Shown here in pieces: positions 44,229-53,727 of a stretch of DNA of 64,000 nucleotides (its first letter is position 1; each line of letters begins with the position of its first letter). Source of the stretch: Adiantum capillus-veneris (lineage: Eukaryota > Streptophyta > Polypodiopsida > Polypodiales > Pteridaceae); NCBI GenBank assembly GCA_014529385.2, contig CM043944.1:172486740-172550739 (forward strand). Reading direction: 5' to 3'. Both the position numbers and the translations under genes were made by a program. A model generated the notes under the pieces. The model did not search any database and was not told the DNA's origin. It saw only the letters and a list, made by a program, of their open reading frames with translations.

Positions 44229-44905
44229 GTCATAAAGTGATGATGTGGGAGTGAAACCCTAACCCTAAAAGGCTGCAAAAACCCTAACCCTAAAAGGCTG
44301 AAAACCCTAACCCTAATGGTGACATGGCAGATGCTGACGTGGCTGGCCGTACAGCAGTCCGGGAATTCGCGGAGAACATGCCACGTGGCAACAGTACGGA
44401 CGCCCGCAAAAAGCGGTGCATATTGCGGAAAATCAAGCTGCAGCATATCAGCTTTTGGACAGATTTTTGGCATTGCTTTTTCTACGCAATGGCTGAGAAA
44501 GAGAGACAGAACCCTTTTTTCTTTATTTAGGAAAGGGCTGAGAGAGAGGGGAAAAGCCCTTCTGCTTTATTTTTCAAAGCTTTTAAAATTTCAGCTTTTG
44601 AAGCTTTTGTGGGCTCTGCTTTTGGCATCCCTTGTAACCTTTAAATACGCGGGTTGGCCTCTCACAACTCAGAGCATCTGGACGCAGAGTCTGAGTGTGA
44701 GCGCTTGCCCGCACTCTTGTACTTTGAACTCATATTAATACAAAAGAAATACCAAAAGGGGTGCCAGTCTTTGGGGCCAATATCTCTAGGCATGGAACTC
44801 CGTCGGGCCAGTGTCGAATCAATTGTAAAGTGTGAATTGTTTTGAAGTGGTTATTTGGTGTTGTCACGGTAGATTCTTGACTTGGAGTGTCCAAGTATGT
44901 TATAG
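44229..44905 (+). repeat. 5' LTR of G4
   Basis: Begins TGTCATAAAGTGATGATGTGG; the 3' copy at 50439 begins TGTCACAAAGCGATGACGTGG. It contains AACCCTAACCCTAA blocks (44255-44318). A TATA-like 'tttaaatacg' lies near 44640, with the R region after it. The exact CA end is unclear; the PBS at 44906 limits it. Confidence 0.78.
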
Positions 44906-44917
44906 TGGTATCAGAGC
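44906..44917 (+). promoter_or_regulatory. Primer binding site of G4
   Basis: 'tggtatcagagc', an exact initiator tRNA-Met type site. G1, by contrast, uses a different tRNA. Confidence 0.92.
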
Positions 44918-44972
44918 ACGGCCAATTTCTCTTCTACGGGAAATCCGATCCCAATTTTTTTCCGCGGCGCCT

Positions 44973-46428
44973 ATGGCTTCAGGCAAAGATCAGTCGACTC
45001 CCTTTGCATCCGGAGATGCGGGAAGGGATCACAACGAAGATTCCGGCACAGAGTATGGCCCGCCTCGGCCTACTCAGGTGGAGCGTTTAGAGATGGAGCT
45101 CAATTTTGCGAAGGACCCAAAATCTGCAAAATATATGAGCGAGACTTCTTTCCAAGAAGTGCATGCGCAGTGGCAGAAAATCACAACACCACCTTCAAAA
45201 CCTGTTCTCAAGAAACCTTCTACTCACAAGAGGTATTTAGAGAAGGAATTAGAAGAGGTGGTTGATGTATGGATTGCTAAGCTTTTTGATGCGCAAAAAA
45301 CAAATCTAAAAAGCACGGCAAAAAGCAGAAGAAGGGCACTGACTTCCCGGGTTATTTGGGTCGTCAGTCGACATTTCAAAAGGCAAAGAAACAGAAGAAG
45401 CGTGCTCGATTTGAAGGAGTACCCAGTTCTTCTTCTTCTTCTTCTTCTTATGATAGTTATTCTAGCTCATCTGACTCGAGCGAAGAAGACCGAAAAGGCA
45501 AAAAGCGAAGCAAAAAGCAACGCTTTGGAAGGGCAAGAAAAAGGCAAAGAAGTCTAAGTCTCGCCCCGTGAGTGACAGTTCTACAGAGGACTCGTCTATA
45601 GACAGTTCAGACTCTAATGACAACAACTTTTATGCAAAGAAGAAGAATTTTTATAAAGCCAACCAATATGACTTTCTGGAAGACAAATGCAAGAAAGTCC
45701 GAGAGTTTAATGAAGGTGGATAGTCAATTAAATTTGACACGTTTTCGGGATATAGAGATGCTTCGAAGGCTTTGTCTTTTGTACAGTAGTTTGACATCGC
45801 TTTTGCGGGAGGACGTTACTCAGAGTACTCTAAGATTCGGAGAGCTGCCTCTTACTTTAAGGGGAATGCTCAAACTTGGTGGTCCACACTTCTATTAAGC
45901 AAGACTGCGCCAGTTAAATGGCTAAAATTCAAGAGGTTTTTTATTTCTTCATGGTTGACTCGAGAGTATGAACGTGATATACGAATCGCTTGGAACCATC
46001 TTCGGATGACCAAGAAAGATACAGTGGACGCTTATTGTGAGAGATTTTGGAGCTCTTTTCTACTCGCCTCTTCATTTAAGATCTCGTTCAAGGAACAGAT
46101 TGAGCGGTTTACCTTGGGTCTTCCTACAGAGATCCGAGATCACTGCTTGGAACAAAAGTCAGCTTCTGTTCAGGAGTTGATGAGTTATGCGAAACGGGTT
46201 TTGCCATCCACTCTGGCAGTCTGACTTACCCCACCGATGAGATCATGATACAAAGAGCTGAACAGACTTCGACAAATGAAAGTAGAAAGAGAAAGAGCAA
46301 CTCAGAAAAGAAAGATGCACGACCCAAGCTTACTCCTCAGGAGAGAGCTCTCTTCATCAAGGAGGGGAAGTGCTTTGGATGCGGGGAACCTGGACATATC
46401 TCCGCGAAGTGTCCTAAAAAGGCATAGA
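44973..46428 (+). pseudogene. Gag of G4
   Basis: The start 'MASGKDQSTPFASGDAGRD' at 44973 follows the PBS by 55 bases. The first frame runs to about 45330, then shifts to a strongly basic and Ser-rich segment (45356-45571, 'PSSSSSSSSYDSYSSSSDSS'), then to a capsid region with 'IKFDTFSGYRDASKALSFVQ', 'YFKGNAQTWW' and 'WLTREYERDIRIAWNHLRMT' (45730-46220), the retrotrans_gag fold. The zinc knuckle 'CFGCGEPGHISAKC' lies at about 46372-46413. The Ser/Lys-rich insert between the N-terminus and capsid is unusual. At least three frame changes. Confidence 0.85.
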
Positions 46429-46539
46429 AAGAACATAAATAACAGGACGACGAAAGGCCTGAGAGTTCGAGAGCAGCTGAGGAACGTGGAAGAAAAGGCA
46501 AGATGAAAATAGGACTGGTTCCAGATTGCGTGGGTACCA

Positions 46540-47205
46540 ATCCCAACACATTGGACAAGAGTACAAAACTTTGCCGAGCTTGGGGCAAAGTGAAAGACCA
46601 AGAGGCCCTTTGATGGAGGAGCCAAGGCCAACTTCATTTCACCGGAATCGGCGGCGCGGCTCGAGATCACTCCCGATCAGATGGGACCACTTGCAGAGGC
46701 AGTTCTAGCGGCACTCGGCAGGGACGTAGCCATTACACCTATCATTGGCAAACTTCGGTTGCATTGTCAGGGGTATTTGGGGCATGAGGACTTTTACATA
46801 ATGCCTTTGGAAGGTTGTGATGTTCTCTTGGGAATTCCCTGGTACCACAAGAACAACGCCGTGGTCGACTATCGGGTGAGGAAAGCGACATTGACTACAG
46901 AGAAGAGCAGAACCATTGTACTCGATATTAAACTGAAGGGCGAGTCTATCCCTATTGTATCGGCTTCGGCCATTTCTAAATTAATGAAATCCAGTTTGTT
47001 TGTCTACTCGATCTTTATGAAAGAGTTGAGTGATGAGGATAGGACAAATATGTCTAAACTTGATAAAGAACGCCAAGATTTTCTCCCCTCTCATGCCGAT
47101 TGCTTCTCAGAGGGCCTGCCAGGCGAGTTACCACCTGCTCGTCCTGAAGATCATACCATTGATCTGATACCTTGAAGCACACCACCGAACCGGCCACCTT
47201 ACCGT
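46540..47205 (+). pseudogene. Protease of G4
   Basis: The active-site segment reads 'ALMDGGAKANFIS' (about 46605-46643): Asp is kept but the next residue is Gly, giving DGG instead of DSG/DTG. 'GCDVLLGIPWYHKNNAVVDY' (46818-46877) is the flap/hairpin. 'LPPARPEDHTIDLIP' leads to RT. A TGA lies at 47173-47175. A relative on the minus strand at 51184-50522 is open across that point. Confidence 0.82.
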
Positions 47206-47760
47206 GTGAGCCGAGCACAGAACGAAGAGATTATGAACCAAGTGAAAGACCTCTTGGAAAAGGGTCTTGTCCAGCCTAGTACTTCACCGTATTGCTCTCA
47301 AGTGTTGTTGGTTTTGAAGAAAGACGGATCTTGGAGAATGTGCATCGATTATAGAGCTCTCAACAAAATCACCGTCAAGAACAGATTTTTGATTCCTAGG
47401 ATCGATGATATACTCGACAGATTATAGGGATCCTCGTGTTTTAGCAGGATTGATTTGAAGAGTGGATATCATCAGATCAGAATCGCGCCGGGAGATGTTT
47501 ACAAGACAGTCTTTCGGATACCAATGCTCCTGCAACATTTAACCGGATGATGGACAGGATTTTTCGAGAGTACAGGCTATTGGTTGGCACTTTCTTTGAC
47601 GATATCATTATTTTCTCCAAGAATGAGGCAGAACATAGAGATTATTTGCTTCAAGTCTTTCAAGCATTACGAGATCACAAGTTAGTGATTAATGCAAAGA
47701 AAAGTGAATTTTTCCTACCAGTACACTTTTTGGGACACATTGTCTGAGTAGCAGGAGTGC
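47206..47760 (+). pseudogene. Reverse transcriptase of G4, with internal deletion
   Basis: 'YCSQVLLVLKKDGSWRMCID' and 'IPRIDDILDRL' end at a TAG (47425-47427). '[18 protein letters not shown]' holds the first catalytic Asp. After 'VYKTVFR' at about 47517 the reading jumps to '[14 protein letters not shown]': about 16-18 codons that include the MPFGLT motif in relatives (present in G5) are missing. 'GTFFDDIIIFSK' carries the FFDD form of the active-site pair. Confidence 0.88.
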
Positions 47761-48620
47761 AAATGGATCCGGCCAAGATAGAGACTATCCGTGATTGGCC
47801 CGATTTGAAGAATGTCCATGAAGTTAGAAGCTTCTTGGGATTGTGTTCGTACTACAAGCGGTTCATTTGAAAGTTTGCAGAGGTTGCTTCCCCTTTGCAT
47901 ATCTTGACACAGAAAGGAGTCCCTTTCTCGTGGGGACCCATAGAGGAGACTGCCTTTCAGACTTTGAAAGAGAAATTGACTATGGGACCAGTTTTGACTT
48001 TGCCGGACTTGCAGAAGTCATTTGAAGTATATTGTGATGCTTGTGGTCGTAGTCTAGGTGCGGTCTTAATGCAAGAAGGCCATGCCATTGCTTACGAGAG
48101 CCGATTGTTCTCAAGGCCGGAAATGACAGTACAGATTTATGAGAAAGAGCTTTTGGTGGTTATCCATGCTCTTACTTAGTGGCGGCATTACCTACTCGGA
48201 GCGGATTTTATTGTCTTTACAGACCATCAAAGTTTAGCTACTTCTTGTCACAGAAGCAACTTTCGGAAAAGCAGATACGGTGGGCAAACATCTTGTCACA
48301 GTTTCACTTCCAGATTGTCAATGTTCAGGGACAGAAGAATGTGGTGGCAGATGCTTTGTCTCGGAAGCCGTTGGTTTTGGCTATTTCTGCAATACATCAT
48401 AGGAGCTTCGAGGATATGGTCGACCAGTATGCCACAGATCCAGATTTTGCAGACGTTTTCACACGGATACGGGATGGGGAGACAATAGCGGGATATTCCA
48501 TTCGGGATGGCTACTTGATGAGGAAAGCCATGTTGTGTGTTGCACAGCCATTGAGGGAAAAGGTTAGCCTGAATGCCACTGTCCACCTTTTACGGGTCAC
48601 CGCGGCATAGCTACCACCAT
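47761..48620 (+). pseudogene. RNase H of G4
   Basis: Connection 'MDPAKIETIRDWPDLKNVHE' and 'FLGLCSYYKRFI', then a TGA at about 47868. RNase H: 'FEVYCDACGRSLGAVLMQEG' (D), 'YEKELLVVIHAL' (E), TAG at 48177-48179, 'FTDHQSL' (D, in a shifted frame), 'LSEKQIRWANILSQFHFQIV' and 'ADALSRKP'. The order matches the gypsy consensus. Stops and a frame change near 48180-48240. Confidence 0.86.
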
Positions 48621-49157
48621 GAAAGGGGTAGAGAGATACTTCCTTTGGCCGAGACTCAAGAAGGATGTGGAAGAGTTTGTGCGCAGTTGCTTGGTATGCC
48701 AGAAGGTCAAGTTTGATAGGCATAAAGCACAGGGATTGTTACAGCCTTTGCCCATACCCACCCACCCATGGGAAAGTATTGCAATGGATTTCATTTTTGA
48801 TCTCCCGAGAACACAGAGTGGTCACGATGGTATCTGGACTGTTATTGACAGATTTAGCAAGCAGGCTCATTTCATTCCAGTGAAGCAAACAGTCAAGCCG
48901 GATCACGTAGCGAGATTGTTTCTGGCCCAGATTTTCAGATTACATGGCATGCCTGAGACGATTGTCTCCGACAAGGACCCCATATTTACGAGTTTGTTTT
49001 GGAAGGCAATTTGGGAGAACATTGGCACGTGGTTGTAGTTCTCGTCATCTTTCCACTGTAGACTGACGGGCAATCTGAGATTGCCAATTTAGTGGTTTTA
49101 GATTTATTGTAGTCTTATATCTCGGATCACAAGACTCAATGGGAAAAGTATCTACCT
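48540..49157 (+). pseudogene. Integrase core of G4
   Basis: Zinc-finger end 'RSCLVCQKVK' (about 48690), then 'AMDFIFDLPRTQSGHDGIWT' (first Asp), 'VIDRFSKQAHFIPV', and 'ETIVSDKDPIFTS' (second Asp). After a TAG at 49036-49038 and a frame change, 'DGQSEIAN' keeps the Glu. 'FAYNNMIHSSTG' begins the next open segment. Confidence 0.88.
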
Positions 49158-49847
49158 TTGGTGGAATTTGCCTACAACAACATGATACACTCTTCGACGG
49201 GGAAGGCGCCATTTGAGATTGTTGAAGGTGCTGGGAAGGTTCCACCCTTCCTAAGCACGAAATATAAGATTTTTGAAGTTGATGAGTATACGCACGACTT
49301 AGACACTGCTTTTGCCAAAGTCCGCAAGGCTTTGCAGAAATCTCAAGAACGACAGAAAAAGGCAGCGGATCGCCATCGTCGCGATTTGAAATTGAAGGAG
49401 GATGATTCGGTGCTCTTACGTTTTGAGAAGGCACGCCTGAGAAAGAAGAAGGGAAAGGAGAGGCTTTTTCCAAAGCTTAGTATGCAATACTACGGACCTT
49501 TCCAAATCTCCGAAAAGATCAATGATGTCTCCTTCCGACTGAAAGTGCCTGACACTTGGAGGATTCACAATGCATTTCATGTGAGTCTCTTGAAACCTTT
49601 TAAAGGTAATGTGCCTGACGATGGGGAGTCCGATGAGCAGCCCGAAGTGGAGGAAAACGAGGAGATCCTTGTTCTTGAACAGATTTTGGCACATAAGGAC
49701 ACAAAGAATAAGGGTAAAGTAAGAAGGCGGTTCTTGGTTAAATTCAAGAACTATCCTGCATTGGATGCGAAGTGGATGGAGGAGGAGGACCTAGCAGATA
49801 CTCCTCAGATTGTGAAACTTTACCTCGAAGCTTTTGATTTAGCATAG
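49158..49847 (+). CDS. Integrase C-terminal domain and chromodomain-like tail of G4 (open fragment)
   Basis: 229 open codons: 'EFAYNNMIHSSTGKAPFEIV', a basic helix with 'QERQKKAADRHRRDLKLKE', 'YYGPFQISEKINDVSFRLKV' and 'IHNAFHVSLLKPF' (integrase C-terminal domain), an acidic linker, and 'RRFLVKFKNYPALDAKWMEE' plus 'LPQIV'-like helix residues, which resemble a chromodomain with F-K-N-Y where the consensus has W-K-G-Y. The fragment ends at a TAG. By itself it cannot act as an integrase. Confidence 0.85.
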   Translation: MVEFAYNNMIHSSTGKAPFEIVEGAGKVPPFLSTKYKIFEVDEYTHDLDTAFAKVRKALQKSQERQKKAADRHRRDLKLKEDDSVLLRFEKARLRKKKGKERLFPKLSMQYYGPFQISEKINDVSFRLKVPDTWRIHNAFHVSLLKPFKGNVPDDGESDEQPEVEENEEILVLEQILAHKDTKNKGKVRRRFLVKFKNYPALDAKWMEEEDLADTPQIVKLYLEAFDLA

Positions 49848-50438
49848 TCTACTCCAAATGGAGCCCAGAATTCAGCTTGGCCGCAGATCTGGTGCAATGG
49901 GATGCACAAGAGGGGAGTTACTCCGCTCCTTTGTCAATAGATCCCTTGATTTTAGAATACCAGAGTCGCTGATGTCTCTTTGAGCTTCAGGGATACTGAG
50001 AGTTGACAATATTCTGCTGTATGACTTCATGAAATGGAATCCCTGAATTTGAAATTGATTTGTTCTTGACTTGTTTTAAAGTGCAGGAATTGATAGACGA
50101 AATGACTGCAGCATTTTGGTCTAATTGATCTCGAATAGACATGGTTGCAATAGGGGTTAGTCAATCGGGCATCGATGAGGTCCCGACTGGATCTAGATGC
50201 GATTGCTAGCTACATTGCCGATAAATCATGGTCTAAGATCCGAATGAATGTTGAATGTCATGTGATGTCTACTGATGTCCTGTGATGTCGTGTGATGTGA
50301 CTGTCGATTGGTACATGTGCTAGATGTGTGTTCCTAGTACGTAGGTACTAACAGTTAGTGCCTGCTAAGACGGTTTATGGCCTCTGTCTGTTTTGCAGGC
50401 GTAATTAGGGCGATTACAATGCTTTCAAGAGGGGGGTA
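49848..50438 (+). other. 3' untranslated part and polypurine tract of G4
   Basis: No coding frame. 'tgtgatgtc' words repeat at 50252-50301. The polypurine tract 'aagagggggg' (50428-50436) is followed by 'ta' and the LTR. A homologous, shorter stretch follows the G3 tail at 51831-51930 ('gcacaagaggggagttactcc'). Confidence 0.75.
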
Positions 50439-50521
50439 TGTCACAAAGCGATGACGTGGTAGTGAAACCCTAACCCTAAAAGGTTGCAAAAACCCTAACC
50501 CTAATGTTGACATGGAAGATG
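50439..50521 (+). repeat. Truncated 3' LTR of G4 (83 bp)
   Basis: Matches the start of the 5' LTR, including two AACCCTAACCCTAA blocks, then breaks off at 'gatgttacgtcc' into inverted pol sequence. The 5' copy has one extra block of about 23 bp. Confidence 0.85.
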
Positions 50522-51184
50522 TTACGTCCGAAAGGCTATCTTGTAGACGTCTCCCGGCGCGATTCGGATATGATGATATCCACTTTTCAAGTGGATCCTG
50601 CTAAAGCACAAGGATCCCCGAAGTCGGTCAAGTATATCATCGATTCTAGGAATCGAAAATCTGTTCTTGATGGTGATTTTTTGGAGAGCTCTATAATCGA
50701 TGCACATTCTCCAAGATCTGTCTTTCTTCAATACCAATAACATTGGAGAGCAATACGGTGAAGTACTAGGCTGGACAAGACCCTTTTCCAAGAGGTCTTT
50801 CACTTGGTTCATAATCTCTTCGTTCTGGGCTCGGCTCACACGGTAAGATGGCCGGTTCGGTGGTGTGCTTCCGAGTATTAGATCAATGGTATGATCTTTA
50901 GGACGAGTGGGTGGTAACTCGCCTGGCAGGCCCTCTGAGAAGCAATCAGCATGAGAGTGAAGAAAATCTTGGCGTTCTTTATCAAGTTCAGACATATTTG
51001 TCCTATCCTCATCACTCAACTCTTTCATAAAGATCGAGTAAACATACAGAGTGGATTTCATTAATTTAGAAATGGCCGAAGCCGGTACACTAGGGACAGA
51101 CTCGCCCTTAAGTTTTATATCGAGTACAATGGTTCTGCCCTTCTCTGTAGTCAATGTCGCTTTCCTCGCCCAATAGTCGACCAC
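50522..51184 (-). pseudogene. Inverted protease-RT fragment of a G4 relative
   Basis: 220 open codons on the minus strand from 'MVDYWARKATLTTEKGRTIV' through 'LPPTRPKDHTIDLILGSTPP' to '[15 protein letters not shown]', colinear with G4 46864-47520. It stops exactly where G4 itself has its RT deletion. The TGA and TAG of G4 are sense codons here, so this copy is independent. No start of its own is likely; it is an internal piece. Confidence 0.88.
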
Positions 51185-51199
51185 GGCGTTGTTCTTGTC

Positions 51200-51470
51200 A
51201 AGAGCTTCTCTCTCTCTCCCTTATCAATTTGCGTAGCAAAAAGCAATGCCCAAAAACTGAAAGCTGCCGTAAATCAGTGCCATGTCATCAGCCAGAAAAC
51301 CTTCCGCAAATCGCGGGATTCTGTACAGTTGCCACGTGGCACATCCTCCGCAGTTTCTGGGCAGCCTCGCCACGTCAGCATTTCTGTCCGGCAGCTAGCA
51401 GAGAGTGTATGTGTGTGTGTTGTGGCACGCCATGTCACCAGTTTGTGACATGCAACTGCACGAACATGAT
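51200..51470 (-). repeat. Inverted LTR fragment of a G4 relative
   Basis: Read on the minus strand, 'ggtgacatggc', 'tgctgacgtggc', 'tgccacgtggcaac' and 'ggcattgctttttgctacgcaa' follow in the same order as G4 5' LTR 44318-44490. It abuts the inverted protease fragment with gag missing, so one internal deletion joined LTR to protease. Confidence 0.72.
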
Positions 51471-51480
51471 TTGGGTGCTC

Positions 51481-51945
51481 TTCTGATTTGAGAAGGCACA
51501 CCTTCGAAAATGAAAGAAAGAACAAACAAAAGAATCAGAGAAGGATTTTGGAGCAGTGATAGCTCCCGAATGAACCTGCAGTAAAAGAGAGCGAGGAGAT
51601 ACTCGTTCCGGAACAGACATTGGCTTTCCACGACAGGAAAGAGAAAGGTAAAGTGAACGGTGGTTCTTAGTTAAGAACCATCGAGCATTAAATGCGAAAT
51701 GGATGGAGGAGGAGGACCTAGCAGATACTCCTCAGATACTGGGACTTTACCTTGATATTTTCGGTCTAAGCTTTGTCTATTCCGAAAGATTCCAGAGATC
51801 AGCAAGGATGAAATGAATCTTGTGCAGTCGGGATTGCACAAGAGGGGAGTTACTCCACTCCTTTGTCATAGATTACCTAGATATGATTAAAGTCACTGAT
51901 TTTCTTTGAATTTCAGGGATACATAACAGCTGGTTAGTATTATGT
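51481..51945 (+). pseudogene. Integrase tail and 3' untranslated part, probably of G3
   Basis: 'LRKMKERTNKRIREGFWSSD'-like basic residues, then 'EEILVPEQTLAFHDRKEKGK' across frames, and 'NAKWMEEEDLADTPQILGLY' (51690-51750), match the end of G4 at 49430-49830 with substitutions. Then 51831-51930 parallels the G4 3' untranslated part. It lies in the right place and strand to be the other side of G3 after the G4 insertion. Confidence 0.65.
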
Positions 51946-52330
51946 TGGATGCATCGGCAAAAGCAACTTCAAACTGCCCAGAGCCTTGGACACATCTCTC
52001 CGTCTAGTGTAACTGTCAAACTTGGTGTTCTTGTCACCGGATTTGAAAACTCGCATCTTGCGGTGATGCTTGTGGCTGCCCTTCTTGAACTTGGGCTTCT
52101 CTTTAGGGTTATGTAAAGAAGTAGTAGGTGCTTTCCTCGTAGAAGAGGGTTTAGACACTGTATGAGAAGTAGTAGTATAGTCAAGAGAATCTGACGGAGA
52201 AGAGATAGATATATTTTTACTGTCATTCAGAAGAGAGAGCGTGTGCTCTTTTTCTTGGCCTTTGCTCTTGGCAGCCCAGTTGTTCCGATCCGGAGATCCC
52301 TCGTGCACTTCGGCACCTCTTTCCTTGTTT
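51940..52330 (-). pseudogene. Gypsy gag fragment (target of the LINE insertions)
   Basis: 122 minus-strand codons, Ser/Lys/Thr-rich, with 'KFDSYTRRRDVSKALGS' near the end, comparable to 'IKFDTFSGYRDASKALSFVQ' of G4 gag. It opens beyond 52308 into 'ttttcctctgaccg', which is where LINE L1 is inserted; the continuation should lie beyond L2 and G5, outside the window. The copy at 34390-34620 shows the undisturbed order. Confidence 0.68.
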
Positions 52331-52347
52331 TCCTCTGACCGTTTGTT
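52331..52347. repeat. Target-site duplication of L1, 3' side
   Basis: 'tcctctgaccgtttgtt', matching 59187-59203 at 16 of 17 positions; the oligo(T) of the tail starts right after. Confidence 0.85.
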
Positions 52348-52357
52348 TTTTTTTTTT

Positions 52358-52562
52358 CCCGAGAAAAAGATCCTTCTATTAGTTAATGAGAACTGCCCGT
52401 AGGGCTACATCCACCTCTCCAAGAGAGGGCTACAACAAGAATGATGGGGAGACTCTCCCAGTGAAAAAAAGCATCATATGTACAATGAGGCTAAATCAAG
52501 AAATGGGAGGAGGGAAGAGCCACACAGGTGGACAGTAGTGCCATCTGAGCACCCCCTGGGCT
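52358..52562 (-). other. 3' untranslated region of L1
   Basis: The minus strand runs from the ORF2 end to the tail with 'ctctcttggagaggtgg' and 'gagagtctcccc' segments, and ends 'ttactaatagaaggatctttttctcggg'-like before oligo(A). L2 has the same ending at 59214-59400, so the two copies were reverse-transcribed from the same conserved 3' end. Confidence 0.75.
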
Positions 52563-53727
52563 ATGGTGAAGAAAGGCCCAGGGCACCAGAGTCCAAGGAA
52601 AGCCTCGCGGCGCTCTCGCATGCGGTCGGAGCTACCCTGTAGTCCCTCAAGCTGTCCTCTGAGAGTATGGATCAGCTCTAGCCAAAAGTCACGAACAGTC
52701 TCTGCTGGTGGTACAGGGCGAGCCTCAAAGATGCGAAAACAGCGGCCGCCAGATGAACCAAAGGGTCAGGCCACTGATGAGCTCCCAACACTCATCTCTC
52801 TCACTGCACCACTCCTGTGGAGTAAGCTCTGTAGCAGGCTGGAGTGTAGGTCGCCCCCCCTGCATCGCTATCATCCTGCTGGTGGAAGATAGCTCAAACT
52901 GGAGTGCCGGGCCCGTGAGGGTGGACCAAGCCGTTGCCCCCCAAGTGTACTGTCGAGCCGTGGAGAGGGCAGGCATCAGCCGAAGAACTCGTAGCCACAC
53001 CTGCTGGGCCGAGGGACAGTCCCAAAGACAATGCCGCTGACTCTCCACCAACTGGTCACAAGCTGCACATGTGGCCGAGAGACCACTATGTACAAGCCAG
53101 CTCCCTACTGCTGTGGCTCTGTGTGCAACCAGCCACTGAAACAAAGTGACGCGCCTCGGCTGTCTGGAGTCCCACAGCCTCTGCCAAAAGGTTGCCAAGA
53201 AATCGACTGTGAGGCCCTCCTCCTGCCAATGACGTGCTGCAACGGGGCGGGCCTCTCTCTGTGCGGCAAGTATATGACGTCCAAGCCGAACAGTGTACTG
53301 AAAGAAAGGGACTCATGGGCGGTCTACAGAAGAGAAGGGGTCCCTCCATAGCCACTCACCAGGATCCCACTGTACTCTTGCCAGTGGACAACACTCCCAA
53401 GCCCATAGCCTCCAGTGTCTAGTCTCAAGAGCTGCTGGGTCAGGGTCTATGACGCAAGTCCTCCCACAGATGCCCACAACTCGAATCCTCTGGAAACAAC
53501 ACTCTGCTACCTGCGGGGCCTCTACTGCAACTCGCTGTAATCGTCCCCCACTGGAGCTCAAAGAACAGGGCTGGGACAATCTCTGAGCAGGCTCTGACTG
53601 AAATGAGAACCTCCAGTCAAGTGAAGGCTCCCATCCACCTGGGTGCTACTGGCTCGAGAGGCGTGAGCCACTCAGCTGGAACTGACTCTGAGATGTCCTG
53701 ACACATGCTCTGCACCCCTCTCATGCC
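52563..53727 (-). pseudogene. ORF2 C-terminal part of L1 (zf-RVT region)
   Basis: Downstream of the TAG at 53728 the protein can be followed by comparison with L2: 'MCQDISESVPAEWLTPLEPV', a TGA near 53621 where L2 keeps Arg, a one-base shift near 53545, 'VVGICGRTCVIDPDP', a TGA near 53313, then 'QRLWDSRQPRRVTLFQWLVA', 'CAACDQLVESQRHCLWDCPS' (Cys/His set of zf-RVT) and 'ELISGLTLWFIW'. A second shift lies near 52730; the frame then reads 'EARPVPPAETVRDFWLELIH' to the natural end near 52560. zf-RVT domains are typical of plant LINE ORF2 tails. Confidence 0.82.

Larger units (their letters stand above)
44229..50521 (+). mobile_element. Ty3/gypsy element G4 with chromodomain-like tail, inserted in G3
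   Basis: Plus-strand order: LTR, PBS, gag with CCHC knuckle, protease, RT, RNase H, integrase, chromodomain-like end, 590-bp 3' untranslated part, polypurine tract, and only the first 83 bp of the 3' LTR before an inverted fragment. RT before integrase and the C-terminal domain place it among chromoviruses. Several stops, shifts and one in-RT deletion make it inactive. G3 and the inverted fragment at 50.5-51.5 kb belong to closely related families. Confidence 0.9.

Noticed and set aside
44255-44318. Interstitial telomere array
   Set aside because: Only two CCCTAA units per block, present in both LTRs of one element; part of the LTR, not a telomere relic. The canonical plant unit is CCCTAAA.
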